Shown one piece after another: positions 37,252-46,047 of a stretch of 64,000 nucleotides of DNA (position 1 is the first letter of the stretch; every line of letters starts with the position of its first letter). The translations under genes were made by a program, and so were the position numbers. Source of the stretch: CBDCPI01 sp965220245 (GTDB lineage Bacteria; Chloroflexota; Dehalococcoidia; Lucifugimonadales; UBA3495); the NCBI GenBank assembly GCA_965220245.1, contig CBDCPI010000014.1, forward strand, positions 323,044-387,043, written 5' to 3'. Below the pieces are notes generated by a model. That model saw nothing but the letters and a program-made list of their open reading frames with translations, did no database searches and had not been told where the DNA came from.

Positions 37252-37410
37252 GTCACCCTGAACGGAGTGGAGGGTCTAAAATCCTTGCCGCCGATGCGTT
37301 TCTTTTGCCCGGAGTCGCTGCGGTGTAAACGCATCAGCGAGGAAAGCCGTTTTGGTCGGTTGGTATTTTAGATTCTTCGTCGCTAAGTTTATCCTGAGCG
37401 AAGTCGAAGG
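37252..37410. repeat. Family-1 palindromic repeat (copy c, expanded centre)
   Basis: It begins GTCACCCTGAACGGAGTGG with CTAAAATCC, and the second arm has TATTTTAGATTCTTCG and TCCTGAGCGAAG. The centre is longer than in other copies. No gene is seen between 37226 and 37521. Confidence 0.6.
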
Positions 37411-37521
37411 GCTCCTTCAGAATTGCTAATGGCCTTGTGAAGGCCACGTAGGCGGATGAAAATCGCCTATTTTCATGGCAGTGACGATTAAAAGGCCCTC
37501 CTCTGTGGCCTAGTTAGCGGT

Positions 37522-38514
37522 CTACTCCGGCGGGTCTACGACTATGTCCGGGTGGGTGTTCACCCCGTAGCGGACAAACACCTCGTCGATCCGCTCCATC
37601 TCCGCGCCCGACAGGGCCCACTCCAATCCCGCGACATTGTCTTCCACCTCCTGAACGGTGCGGGTGCCAACCAAGGCAACGCTTACGGCAGGGTTTGACA
37701 GCACCCACCGCAAGGCAAGATGCGGCATCTTTTTGCCCCGGACTTCGGCAATGGGCTTTAGTTCCTCCACAACTTGCAAGTTTCGCTGAAAGTACTCCTC
37801 GGCAAACACACCCACGTTCCACCCCGGACGGCCGCCCGTGGAACGCCAATCGTTACTCCCGAAGGTAGTGTCCGCGGTAAATGCCCCGGACAGCAGACCA
37901 AACGCCAAGGGGCCGTAGACCATCACGCCGGTCCCTTGCTGCTGGCAATAGGGAAAGATCTCCTGTTCCATGCGCCGGTCGAACATGTTGAGGCCGTACT
38001 GTACGATGTCCACACTTCGGACGGTCTCGCATTCCTTAATCTGGTCGAGGGTGAAATTGGAGACCCCAACGGCCCGGACTTTTCCTTGGTGTACCAGGCT
38101 GTCCAGCGCGTGCATGGTCTCATCGAAAGGCGTGTTGACATCCGGCCAGTGAATGAGCAGCACATCCAGGTAATCAGTCTCTAGGTTTCGCAGGCTCTCC
38201 TCGACGGAGGCGAAGATAGACACCATCCGGCTATCCCGGCCCTTTGGACGGTCCGAATATCCCACACCGCACTTGGTAACGACGACCACATCCTTCCGCC
38301 GGACTCCCAGGGCCCGGCCCAATAGAATCTCGGACTCGCCCCTCCCGTATGCCGGGGCAGTGTCGAAACAGTTGATTCCCAGGTCTATGGCGCGGTTGAC
38401 AGCCGCGGCGACCTCCGGCTCGGTAACATCACCATAGGTGCCTCCCATCTCCCAACAGCCGAACCCGAGGGCAGAAACGGTTATGTCCGTTGGCCCAAAT
38501 CTTCTATATTCCAT
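37522..38514 (-). CDS. Aldo/keto reductase
   Basis: A 330-residue NAD(P)H-dependent TIM-barrel reductase. The catalytic tetrad is visible: Asp in CFDTAPAYGRGESE with Tyr just after, Lys in VVVTKCG, and His in VLLIHWPD. The late VALVGTRTVQEVEDNV binds the cofactor phosphate. It resembles the general oxidoreductase/YajO-like branch of the superfamily. The substrate is not deducible. Confidence 0.88.
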   Translation of the reverse strand: MEYRRFGPTDITVSALGFGCWEMGGTYGDVTEPEVAAAVNRAIDLGINCFDTAPAYGRGESEILLGRALGVRRKDVVVVTKCGVGYSDRPKGRDSRMVSIFASVEESLRNLETDYLDVLLIHWPDVNTPFDETMHALDSLVHQGKVRAVGVSNFTLDQIKECETVRSVDIVQYGLNMFDRRMEQEIFPYCQQQGTGVMVYGPLAFGLLSGAFTADTTFGSNDWRSTGGRPGWNVGVFAEEYFQRNLQVVEELKPIAEVRGKKMPHLALRWVLSNPAVSVALVGTRTVQEVEDNVAGLEWALSGAEMERIDEVFVRYGVNTHPDIVVDPPE

Positions 38515-38706
38515 CGACTTAACGCTCCCGCCGAATTAAAGGTTTAGTGCCCCGATTCTAGTGCTACGATTCAACCCCATGCAACCCGCAGGGTCTTTCG
38601 ATTATACTTTCGTCTTTTTAATCTCAAGTGTTATATTAGTGATCAAAGGTCCCCGACGTAGAAGCACGGCACGGGGAGCGAATCTGAGTCCGCAGGAGGT
38701 GCATCC

Positions 38707-39159
38707 ATGTCCAGAGTCTCGATGATTCAGCACATCAACATCCAGATTAGCGACAAGGAGAGGTCCCGGGAGTGGTACGAGAAGGTCCTGGGCGCAGAGT
38801 TCCTGGACCGCGGGCCGGAGCTCAACCAGGGTCAGCTACAATTGCGGATCGGCAGTGGAGAGGTTCACAGCACCCATACCACCAACCCCAACCCGTCGGG
38901 GCACTTCGCCTTAGAGGTCCACGACTGGGAAGAGATGATCGTCAACTTGGACGCGCTGGGCGTCCCATATTCGCCGCCCACCATCCGCGCCTATAGCAGT
39001 GGCCACTCGACCTACATTCATGACCCGGACGGGAACATGATCGAGCTGGTGCAACACCCCTTGGGATTGAAGGACTCCAAGGGCAATCAGGTAGAGGTGG
39101 TGCATGATCCAGACGGTCTAAGATGGGCCAGGCTCCCTGGCTACGGCCCTAATCCATAG
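38707..39159 (+). CDS. VOC-family (glyoxalase/dioxygenase-like) protein
   Basis: A 150-residue protein with the paired beta-alpha-beta-beta-beta units of the vicinal-oxygen-chelate fold. The N-terminal HINIQISDKERSREWYEKVLG supplies a metal His, GHFALEVHDWEEM a second, and YIHDPDGNMIELVQ the Glu. GGAGGTGCATCC precedes the ATG. It may be a dioxygenase, glyoxalase or resistance protein. Confidence 0.85.
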   Translation: MSRVSMIQHINIQISDKERSREWYEKVLGAEFLDRGPELNQGQLQLRIGSGEVHSTHTTNPNPSGHFALEVHDWEEMIVNLDALGVPYSPPTIRAYSSGHSTYIHDPDGNMIELVQHPLGLKDSKGNQVEVVHDPDGLRWARLPGYGPNP

Positions 39160-39172
39160 TGCTGGGACTCCA

Positions 39173-39334
39173 GGGCAAACGCATTCTGTCTTTCTGAGGA
39201 GCGGAGCGACGAAGAATCTAAAGTCCTTGGGCAGTAGAACGGCACTGAGGACAAGGATTTTAGATTCCTCACTCCGTTCGGAATGACAGAGGAGAGGGAG
39301 GGTTGCAGGTCCAAATTAGAATGCGTTTGCCTTG
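39173..39334. mobile_element. Family-1 repeat carried in a MITE-like unit with terminal repeats and flanking direct repeats
   Basis: Inverse ends GGCAAACGCATTCT and AGAATGCGTTTGCC enclose a family-1 palindrome. The unit is flanked by the direct repeat GCTGGGACTCCA at 39161-39172 and 39335-39346, which looks like a 12-bp target duplication. Confidence 0.65.
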
Positions 39335-39375
39335 GCTGGGACTCCAAGGGGCTGGCAACTGTTAGTGATTTAGTA

Positions 39376-39381
39376 TATAAT
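39376..39381 (+). promoter_or_regulatory. Candidate -10 box for the IS607 tnpA
   Basis: TATAAT lies only 8 bases before the ATG, within an AT-rich stretch. A -35 match is weak (TGGCAA, 17 bases upstream). If used, the transcript would be almost leaderless. Confidence 0.35.
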
Positions 39382-39389
39382 AGTGAATT

Positions 39390-39980
39390 ATGGATGTTGT
39401 GAGTCGGCGCATCAGCCTGACCGCTTGGGGCCGTCTTTACGGTTTCGACAAGGCCACCACTTCTCGCCTGCACCATGCCGGCAAGCTGCCTCCCGAGCTT
39501 CAGATCGAGCAGTTGCCCAACGGGCGCTACTATGTGGTGGTGCCGCCGGAGAACGACGGGCGTTGTGTGGTATACGCCCGGGTGTCCTCTGGGGACCAGA
39601 AGCAGGACCTGGACCGGCAGGTGGGCCGGGCCGTCGAGTGGGCGACGCAGCAGGGCTGCCGTCCGGACGAGGTGGTCAAGGAGACCGGATCCGGTCTGAA
39701 CGGGAAGCGTCCCCGTTTGCGGCGTCTGGTGGCGGACCACACAGTGAGCACCATAGTGGTAGAGCACCGGGAACGGGTGTGCCGTTTCGGCTTTGAATAC
39801 GTGGAAGCCGCGTTGGCCGGGCGGGGAGCCCGCATTCTGGTGATGGATGAGGGCGAGCCGGAGGATGATCTGGTGCGGGATGTGACCGAGGTGATGACCT
39901 CGCTGTGCGCCCGGCTCTACGGACGGCCTTCGGCCCGGCGGAGAGCGGACCGGGCGTTGGCGGCGGCACAGGAGGGCTGA
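39390..39980 (+). CDS. IS607-family serine recombinase (TnpA)
   Basis: A 196-residue transposase. The N-terminal 50 residues are a MerR-like helix-turn-helix (LTAWGRLYGFDKATTSRLHHAGKLP). The catalytic domain follows with the nucleophile in YARVSSGDQKQDLDRQ and the downstream GSGLNGKRPRLRRLV and EHRERVCRFG segments. It would cut and join DNA through a circular intermediate. Its stop overlaps the tnpB start by one base. Confidence 0.88.
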   Translation: MDVVSRRISLTAWGRLYGFDKATTSRLHHAGKLPPELQIEQLPNGRYYVVVPPENDGRCVVYARVSSGDQKQDLDRQVGRAVEWATQQGCRPDEVVKETGSGLNGKRPRLRRLVADHTVSTIVVEHRERVCRFGFEYVEAALAGRGARILVMDEGEPEDDLVRDVTEVMTSLCARLYGRPSARRRADRALAAAQEG

Positions 39981-41617
39981 TGCTTTTGTCGGCCACCTAC
40001 CAGGCGCGCATTTCCGGTTACGGGGATGTGGACCGTTGGGACGGGGATGCCGCGTTGGCGGCCTACGCCGAGCTGTACGGCCGGGTGCAGCGCAAGCTGT
40101 TTGCCGACGTTGCGGCTGGAAGTTCAGCCACCTTGCTGAAGAGCGCGTACCTGGAACGGTACGGGATACCGGCCAGGATGTTCACCAGGAAGTTCAATGG
40201 AGTGCGGGTGTCGCTGGAGGGGAAGGCGGCATCCGTCAGGGAGCAGCAGAAGCGGCGGGCGGATGATCTCAGGCGCCGCATTGCCCGGGCTGAGCCGCAG
40301 GTTTCCGGTGCCGCCCGGCATGGCCGGCGGGGCCAGGTTCATCACCAGGTTCATCACCAGGTTCATCAAAAGAAGCGGCGGTTGGCAAACCTGCGGTCCA
40401 AGCTGGCAGGGCTGGAAGCCGACATTGCTGCCGGGCGGGCACGGCTGTGCTTCGGTTCCCGGCGGTTGTGGCGCAAGCAGCACCACCTGGAGGCCAACGG
40501 ATACGCCAGCCATGAGGAATGGCTCAGGGACTGGCGGGATGCCCGCAGCGGGGAGTTCTTCGTGCTGGGGAGCCGGGATGAGACCGCCGGCTGCCAGCTG
40601 TGCGTGGCCAGCATTGCCGGTGACGGCACGCTGACTCTGCGGATACGGTTGCCCGAGGGACTGGCCGAACGGCATGGCCGGTATCTGACCATCCCGGGGG
40701 TACGGTATGCCTACGGTCATGAGCAGGTGCTGGCGGCGCTGTGGAGCAATGTCCAGTACGCCGCATACCGGCGGCAGCATGGTGACAAGGAGGCTCGGGC
40801 CACCGGTCTGGGCCAGGCCATAAGCTACCGGTTCAAGCGGGACTCCCGGGGCTGGCGGGTGTTCGTTACCACCCGGATGATGGAGGCGCCGGTGGTTACG
40901 GATAAGCGGCGCGGCGCCATCGGCGTTGATCTCAATGCTGACCACTTGGCGGTAGTGGAGACTGACTCCTCCGGCAACTGCCGGCGCGCCTGGCGGGCGC
41001 CGCTGGTCACCTGCGGCAGATCAACCCGTCAGGCTGAGGCCATCACCGGTGATGCGGTGGCGGGCGTCGTGGAGTACGCCCGGGCATCCGGCAAGCCCAT
41101 CGTCATCGAAAAGCTGGACTTCCGGCAGAAGAAGGCTGCTCTGGAGGGCGAGTCCCGGCGGTACCGCCGGATGCTGTCCGGCTTCAGCTACGGCCGGGTC
41201 AAGGCTTACTTCATCTCCCGGGGCCACCGTGAGGGAGTTGAAGTACATCAGGTCAACCCGGCCTTCAGTTCCGTCATCGGCCGGGTGAAGTTCATGGAGC
41301 GTTATGGGCTCAGCGTGCACCAGGCGGCGGCCCTGGTGCTGGCCCGGCGCATGCTTGGCTGTTCGGAGCGCATCCCCCGCCGGTGGGTCTGTCCCGCCGG
41401 CAACGGCGTCCATCTCGCCTTCACCGTACCTGCAAGGAAGCGGGTGAAGCACGTGTGGACGTACTGGGGAGCGATCTCGGGGCAGCTGAGACCGGCGCTT
41501 GCAGCGCAACACCGGCTGGGCAGGCGGAGACGCCGCCCCAATCCGGTTCAGGCTGTTGTGCGGACCCGTGGTCCGCAGGATGGCTTGAGCGGGGACCCGT
41601 TCGGTGTTCCCGGGTGA
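39980..41617 (+). CDS. TnpB-related RNA-guided-nuclease-like protein
   Basis: A 545-residue protein of the TnpB-related accessory class. RuvC-like motifs are visible: the first Asp in GVDLNADHLAVVE, the Glu in PIVIEKLDF, and the third region in ERYGLSVHQAAALVLARR. There the usual Asp is replaced by His, and no CxxC zinc ribbon is seen. A 12-bp tandem repeat (40335-40368) adds VHHQVHHQVHQ in a basic region. The open frame reaches upstream to 39905, but the ATG at 39980 overlaps the tnpA stop (TGATG). Nuclease activity is uncertain. Confidence 0.82.
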   Translation: MLLSATYQARISGYGDVDRWDGDAALAAYAELYGRVQRKLFADVAAGSSATLLKSAYLERYGIPARMFTRKFNGVRVSLEGKAASVREQQKRRADDLRRRIARAEPQVSGAARHGRRGQVHHQVHHQVHQKKRRLANLRSKLAGLEADIAAGRARLCFGSRRLWRKQHHLEANGYASHEEWLRDWRDARSGEFFVLGSRDETAGCQLCVASIAGDGTLTLRIRLPEGLAERHGRYLTIPGVRYAYGHEQVLAALWSNVQYAAYRRQHGDKEARATGLGQAISYRFKRDSRGWRVFVTTRMMEAPVVTDKRRGAIGVDLNADHLAVVETDSSGNCRRAWRAPLVTCGRSTRQAEAITGDAVAGVVEYARASGKPIVIEKLDFRQKKAALEGESRRYRRMLSGFSYGRVKAYFISRGHREGVEVHQVNPAFSSVIGRVKFMERYGLSVHQAAALVLARRMLGCSERIPRRWVCPAGNGVHLAFTVPARKRVKHVWTYWGAISGQLRPALAAQHRLGRRRRRPNPVQAVVRTRGPQDGLSGDPFGVPG

Positions 41618-41735
41618 GATTCCCGGGCGGAGCCGCCTTGCACTGTTGGGGCGGCGGCACGGCGGAAGCCGCGTTTTCAGGGAAGGCTGATGCCGGTCCT
41701 GTTACTGGAGTCAACCTTTTTCACAACGGCTAGGA
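41500..41735 (+). ncRNA. Candidate guide (omega/re) RNA at the tnpB 3' end
   Basis: The tnpB end and following 120 bases are rich in local hairpins, such as GCGGACC-CGT-GGTCCGC and the CCCGGG-TGAGATT-CCCGGG unit around the stop codon. TnpB elements usually encode their guide RNA here, extending to the right end. Placement is by analogy and structure only. Confidence 0.35.
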
Positions 41736-41742
41736 GGAAACG

Positions 41743-42765
41743 ATGCCTTACTACATGTACGTTGCCTTGCAAGAGGATAACAAGATAGCAGTTTTTACTA
41801 TTGACGCCCAGACCGGCGGGTTAACGCCTCAGCATGAGGTGTCCGTACCCGGCGGGCCGTTCACGCTGGCGGTCTGCCCGGACCGGAATTTCCTTTACGC
41901 CGGATGCCGCGACACTCCCCAGATAGCCAGCTTCCGGATCAACCAGGCCAACGGCGGGCTCACCCAGAACGGGAATGTACCGCTGGAGGCTTGGCCCGTC
42001 TACGTAGCTACAGACCGGAAAGGCAAGTTTGTGTTCTCGGCCTATTACCAAGGCGCCCATGTGGCGGTACACCCCATTGGGGATGATGGATCGGTTGGAG
42101 GCCCGCCCATCGAATGGCTGGCCACGGCAACTGGCGCCCACGCAATGCAGACCGACCCGACCAATACCTACGCCTTTGTGCCGCACATCGCCGGCAACGG
42201 TCCCAACGCCATATATCAGTTCCGGTTCGACGAAAACACCGGCCATATTACCCCAAACTCGCCTGCCATACTGGAACTGAAAGCGTTTTTGGGCCCGCGC
42301 CACTTTTGCTTTCACCCCTCCCTGGATGTCCTCTACTTTTCCAACGAGCAAGGCTGTAGCGTGACCGCCTATCGTCTGGACACTGCCGCAGGAAGGCTAT
42401 CGGCGTTTCAAACCATAACCACCCTGCCGGAGGGTTACACCGAGAGGAACACCTGCTCCCAGATTCAGGTCTCCGCGTCGGGGAGGTTCCTGTACGCTCC
42501 CAACCGGGGCCATAACAGCATCGCTTGTTTTTCGGTAGATACCGCCACCGGACAATTGACTGCCACCGGCATTGTTCCCTCCGAACCGATACCCAACGCC
42601 TTGTGCCTAGACCCCCAGGACAAGTTCCTCTACTCCGCCGGGCAAGAGTCGGGCCGCATGGCCACCTTCAGTGTCAACCCGGATTCCGGAGAGTTGACTC
42701 TGCTGGAAACTTCTCCGTTGGGCAACAGGCCGTCTTGGGTCTCGATTACCGAGTTGTCCGGATAA
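41743..42765 (+). CDS. Beta-propeller lactonase-family protein (6-phosphogluconolactonase-like)
   Basis: A 340-residue seven-bladed propeller of the YbhE type. Repeating blades show the pattern YVALQEDNKIAVFTID, then FLYAGCRDTPQIASFRI, VFSAYYQGAHVAVHPI, and so on to FLYSAGQESGRMATFSV. GGAGG precedes the ATG by 6 bases. No signal peptide is seen, so it is cytoplasmic. It may hydrolyse 6-phosphogluconolactone or another lactone. The gene directly follows the IS607 element. Confidence 0.85.
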   Translation: MPYYMYVALQEDNKIAVFTIDAQTGGLTPQHEVSVPGGPFTLAVCPDRNFLYAGCRDTPQIASFRINQANGGLTQNGNVPLEAWPVYVATDRKGKFVFSAYYQGAHVAVHPIGDDGSVGGPPIEWLATATGAHAMQTDPTNTYAFVPHIAGNGPNAIYQFRFDENTGHITPNSPAILELKAFLGPRHFCFHPSLDVLYFSNEQGCSVTAYRLDTAAGRLSAFQTITTLPEGYTERNTCSQIQVSASGRFLYAPNRGHNSIACFSVDTATGQLTATGIVPSEPIPNALCLDPQDKFLYSAGQESGRMATFSVNPDSGELTLLETSPLGNRPSWVSITELSG

Positions 42766-42778
42766 CCCGTACCGTGTA

Positions 42779-42814
42779 CAGCAGGTGGTCCGGTGTTTGC
42801 TAGACCACCTGCTG
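42779..42814 (+). terminator. Hairpin after the lactonase gene
   Basis: The 12-bp arms CAGCAGGTGGTC / GACCACCTGCTG are spaced by 12 bases, 14 bases after the stop. No T run follows, so it could be rho-independent only weakly. Bases 42815-42997 show no gene. Confidence 0.5.
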
Positions 42815-42997
42815 CACGCTAGGAGCCGCCGATGTTGGAGCAAAGACCTCATCCGGCAGGAGGAGTCCGCCGGGGCGGTCTGCGTCGCCGCCGGTAAGCC
42901 GCCCGCCAGGCCAAAGGTCGAGTCAACTATACGTTTCGCCTGAGGATCCGCCTACAGCGCTACCCTCAGGCAGTTCGTGATTGCTGCCGGTCCGGGA

Positions 42998-44008
42998 TTA
43001 GCTGCTGATGAACGCCATCATCGATTCTTTCACTTCATCCAGCGTCGGCGTTGCGCCCACCGAGAGCTTGATTCCAAGGCCCTCGGTGATGGACTCTGCC
43101 AGATCGGCTGTCGCTGTCAGGTCTACTACTATCTCAACCGGCAGCAGGTTCACCGTCTCCAGCAGTCTCACGAGCATGTCCTGACGCTCAGTAGCTGATG
43201 GACCAGCACCTAGAATCTCCGTACTCAGCACTAATGAAGAATCTCTGTCGACGACAAGAGCCATCATTGGCAAGTAAGGCCGTTCTCCTTTCTCCTCCTG
43301 CATTGGAGTGGGGAGATAGAAGAAGGCCAACTCCCAGACCTCCGGTCCTTTGGACTTCGACTGGGCCAACCGCTGGAGCCGTTCCGCATCGGGATAAGGG
43401 ACCGGCGCGGGTGGTTGTGGTAGCTCGAAGGGTTCCCATTGGTCCTGCCAGGCGCCGCCTCGAAAGACACGGGTCAGTACCAGACTGGGGCCGCTTTCCG
43501 AGTGGAGCACCGTTTCGCCACTGGCTGCCTTTGATGCCATGTCCATCACGTTTCGCAACGCCATTGTCAGGAAGACAGCCTCATCTGCGTCCAGATGCCA
43601 CGGCAGGTATCCTGGGATGGTGCGGCGAAACAGCGGCCATCTGCCGCGCCCTCTATACTTTAAGCCCAACTCGCGAATGGTGGCGCGGTCCTTCGTCTCC
43701 AGGTGTTCCCTGTCAGCCAGCATGGCGGACAGAGCGTTGGTGTGGTCTAACGCGTCCAGCGACTCGGGATCGACCTCTCCCGTCATCAGCGTCAGATAAC
43801 CCGCCAACCCGGCGTCGCCCATATATACGGCCAGCCCGTATGCCAACTCGCCGCTGCCCATGACTATGCAGTAACCCCTATATTCTCCAGAGGGATGCTC
43901 AACGGCGAGGACATCGCTGTCGTCCAGCCAGTCCCAGGGCGTCGCTTGACAGAAATCCCGGAACGCCTCGTGCAGGTCGCGCCACTGTTCCGTGGTTGGT
44001 TCAAGCAT
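42998..44008 (-). CDS. DUF6930/DUF7309-like hypothetical protein
   Basis: A 336-residue soluble protein. The N-terminal third (PWDWLDDSDVLAVEHPSGEYRGYCIVMGSGELAYGLAVYMGDAGLAGYL) matches my memory of DUF7309-type domains, and the C-terminal part (VVDLTATADLAESITEGLGIKLSV) fits the partner DUF6930. The role is unknown. It stands alone, with no clear operon partner. Confidence 0.65.
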   Translation of the reverse strand: MLEPTTEQWRDLHEAFRDFCQATPWDWLDDSDVLAVEHPSGEYRGYCIVMGSGELAYGLAVYMGDAGLAGYLTLMTGEVDPESLDALDHTNALSAMLADREHLETKDRATIRELGLKYRGRGRWPLFRRTIPGYLPWHLDADEAVFLTMALRNVMDMASKAASGETVLHSESGPSLVLTRVFRGGAWQDQWEPFELPQPPAPVPYPDAERLQRLAQSKSKGPEVWELAFFYLPTPMQEEKGERPYLPMMALVVDRDSSLVLSTEILGAGPSATERQDMLVRLLETVNLLPVEIVVDLTATADLAESITEGLGIKLSVGATPTLDEVKESMMAFISS

Positions 44009-44427
44009 TGGTCCTCCCCAGCAATACTTCTTCCGAAATGGCTACTCGTTTCCTAGATTCTACCACGATACATCCGGGAACCCCGGCCGAGTTCAGGCAC
44101 GACATCGAAATCGTCATCGCGCTGCGGCACAAGGCCAGACGCTATCCCCCGCTTACCCCAGCCAAGGGCTGGGAGAAAATGTGCCAGCGAGGCGGAGTAA
44201 TACGGCGCCAACAGATGGGTCGAGTTCACCCGTTCCATAGAACACCGGAAGAATGTCCGGAGGAGTTATGGCGTTTGACAGGCCTCTCTGTCAGACTTCT
44301 CTCGACCAAGAAACCTTGTTTAGAATTTACTACAACCTTCTGAAACCCTCCGCGCTGATTCTCGCGCCGCTGCTGCCCGTTGTGGCCTTCGCGGCGATCT
44401 CGCCGGGCCGCCGTACCAGCAGTCAGA

Positions 44428-45059
44428 TCCCGCCGGAAATCGCCCGAGTCATCGCCCGCGAATCCGGCCCGCGCTCCTGAACCGTCCGGCGGCGTCCGCC
44501 CCCATGCCTTGCCCCGCCTGCGGCATACTTGCCCCGCACAGTCCCGCAACCCCGAGGGGACGTTAAACGGATATAACCTATAACCGCCTGATTCTAAGGG
44601 TGATACTAAGGGTGATACAATGAACAGCAGTGCCGGGCGCTCCCCATCTTGGGTCATGGCCGACGGCTCGGCGTCTATCAGCGCCAGCGCGTTGATTGCA
44701 GTGCTAATCAACACTCCCCATCCCTAGCCGGACTGTGGGGTTTGGGATTCCTGCATGAGCTGACCAACAAAGAGGACGGGGTGATAATAGTAGCCTCGCT
44801 GCTGCTGTTCCCCTCTACACTCATCACTTACGGGGTGGCAAGAGTGATATTCGCAGCCAAAGAAGCGGTCGAGAAGAAAGCACTGGAAAAGGGTCGGCAA
44901 GAGGGCCGGCAGGAAGGCCAGAAGGCGGAACGCGAACGCATTGAGCGGGAGTTGGAAGCCTTGGCGAAAAGCGGCGTAGAGGTCCCGCCGGAAATCGCCC
45001 GAATCATCGCCCGCGAATCCGGCCCGCGCTCCTGAACCGTCCGGCGGCGTCCGCCCCCA
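44428..45059 (+). repeat. 77-bp direct duplication bounding a 555-bp unit
   Basis: Bases 44428-44504 and 44983-45059 match except for one base. Both encode the same C-terminus PPEIARxIARESGPRS, the stop codon and 30 bases beyond. The upstream copy hangs on an unrelated frame and is a remnant. The stretch 44009-44427 holds no gene I trust. Confidence 0.8.
44781..45035 (+). CDS. Small membrane protein with charged coiled-coil tail
   Basis: An 84-residue frame from a GTG at 44781, with AGAGGA five bases upstream. Residues 1-20 are hydrophobic (IIVASLLLFPSTLITYGVARVIF). A highly charged helix EKGRQEGRQEGQKAERERIERELEAL follows, then the PPEIARIIARESGPRS tail duplicated upstream at 44428. The frame is open further 5', and the true start may be upstream. 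Function unknown. Confidence 0.5.
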   Translation: MIIVASLLLFPSTLITYGVARVIFAAKEAVEKKALEKGRQEGRQEGQKAERERIERELEALAKSGVEVPPEIARIIARESGPRS

Positions 45060-45073
45060 GCTCGATACGGATG

Positions 45074-45514
45074 TCAGCCCAGCCAGTCCTGGATGGCTGA
45101 GGCGTGTTCGGGGTAGTGAGCGTAGGTATCCAAGCGAATGCGCCCCGCTACCGGTTCCTGAAGTAAGGACTCATTGGGCAGCCCTTTCAGGAATTCGATG
45201 AGCTTGGCATGAGTCTCTTCGAACCCCCTGGAAATGTCCCTTAGGGGGACGGCCTGCTTTGCTTCACTGGTTCGCGCGTTGAATTCGTCGGGATCAGGGT
45301 AGCTTCGCATTTGACCGTTTGGAGATGCAAGAAACTGCGCGATGTTGTCCATGGCATCGGCTTCCCAGGTGGTGACGTGGCCCATTAGGTCCTTGACCGT
45401 CCAAGTCCCAACTACCGGCAGGTCTACCATCCGGTCCGGGGGAACCCGGGCGATAACCGCTTGCAAGTTCGCCCATTCGTGGGTAATCCGCTCAATTATC
45501 TCTTCCCTTATCAT
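45074..45514 (-). CDS. DinB/ClbS-like four-helix-bundle protein
   Basis: A 146-residue protein of the DinB superfamily (related to DfsB/ClbS and mycothiol-dependent isomerases). It begins with a helix EEIIERITHEWANLQAVIARV, then GTWTVKDLMGHVTTWEADAMDNI with the first metal His. The later HAKLIEFLKGLPNESL and YPEHASAIQDWL supply the second His. Such proteins bind a divalent metal and act on thiols or lactones. The substrate is unknown. Confidence 0.78.
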   Translation of the reverse strand: MIREEIIERITHEWANLQAVIARVPPDRMVDLPVVGTWTVKDLMGHVTTWEADAMDNIAQFLASPNGQMRSYPDPDEFNARTSEAKQAVPLRDISRGFEETHAKLIEFLKGLPNESLLQEPVAGRIRLDTYAHYPEHASAIQDWLG

Positions 45515-45546
45515 GTTAGGACTCCCTTACCGTGTATCCTACTCCC

Positions 45547-45904
45547 CTATCCCAGGGCCCGCACCGGCGCCAGGCGGTGGCCTACCGGGTCCACAACCAG
45601 CCGCATTCCCTGTAGAGTATCGGCCCCAATTAGCGTCGGAGCTTCATCATCGGCGAATACGACAATTCGGATTGCTTCTCTGCCGTCCAACCTAAGCCTA
45701 GCTAGCTTCACCAATCTCCTCTTCAACGACCCGCCCGTCGGCCAAGTCGAACTCGATTCTCTGCGTCGGGTCAATACCCAGGCGGCGCAGCATACTGCCG
45801 GGAAGCTGAGTGTAGCTGGCTCCGGTGTCAACCAGCGCGCGGACTGATTCGGATAGGCCGCCGTTAAGGCCCTGGACTTCCAGTGGCCAAAAGAATGTTC
45901 CCAT
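45547..45904 (-). pseudogene. Retropepsin-like aspartic protease, frameshifted
   Basis: The first frame from ATG 45904 gives an N-terminal beta sheet and the active-site segment ALVDTGASYTQLP, then DLADGRVVEEEIGEA and a stop. The second frame continues LRLDGREAIRIVVFADDEAPTLIGADTL, the usual second half of this family. The break is a GCTAGCTAGG run near 45700. Removing one CTAG unit restores a single frame of about 118 residues. So it is a four-base duplication (or a sequencing error) in a single-domain DTGA protease. Confidence 0.75.
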
Positions 45905-46047
45905 GAGCAGACTTCCCCAACTATGAGAAGTTACAGCGGCAACCACACCGCGTGATCTCATTGAACGCGACGTGTCACCATCTTATTGAATTCTATATGA
46001 CGGGCACCATTATCAAAAGAGGCAAGCTTCAGTAGCAGGCCCAAGGA

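Larger units (their letters stand above)
39350..41735 (+). mobile_element. IS607-type insertion sequence (approximate ends)
   Basis: It contains a MerR-like/serine-recombinase tnpA and an overlapping tnpB-like gene in the order typical of IS607. The family lacks inverted repeats, so the ends are only estimated: the left lies between the family-1 MITE and tnpA, and the right before the SD of the lactonase gene at 41743. Confidence 0.65.

Noticed and set aside
44038..44343. A possible 101-residue gene in the gap before the duplicated tail
   Set aside because: No SD, no family likeness, and its end overlaps remnant sequence; kept only as unassigned.
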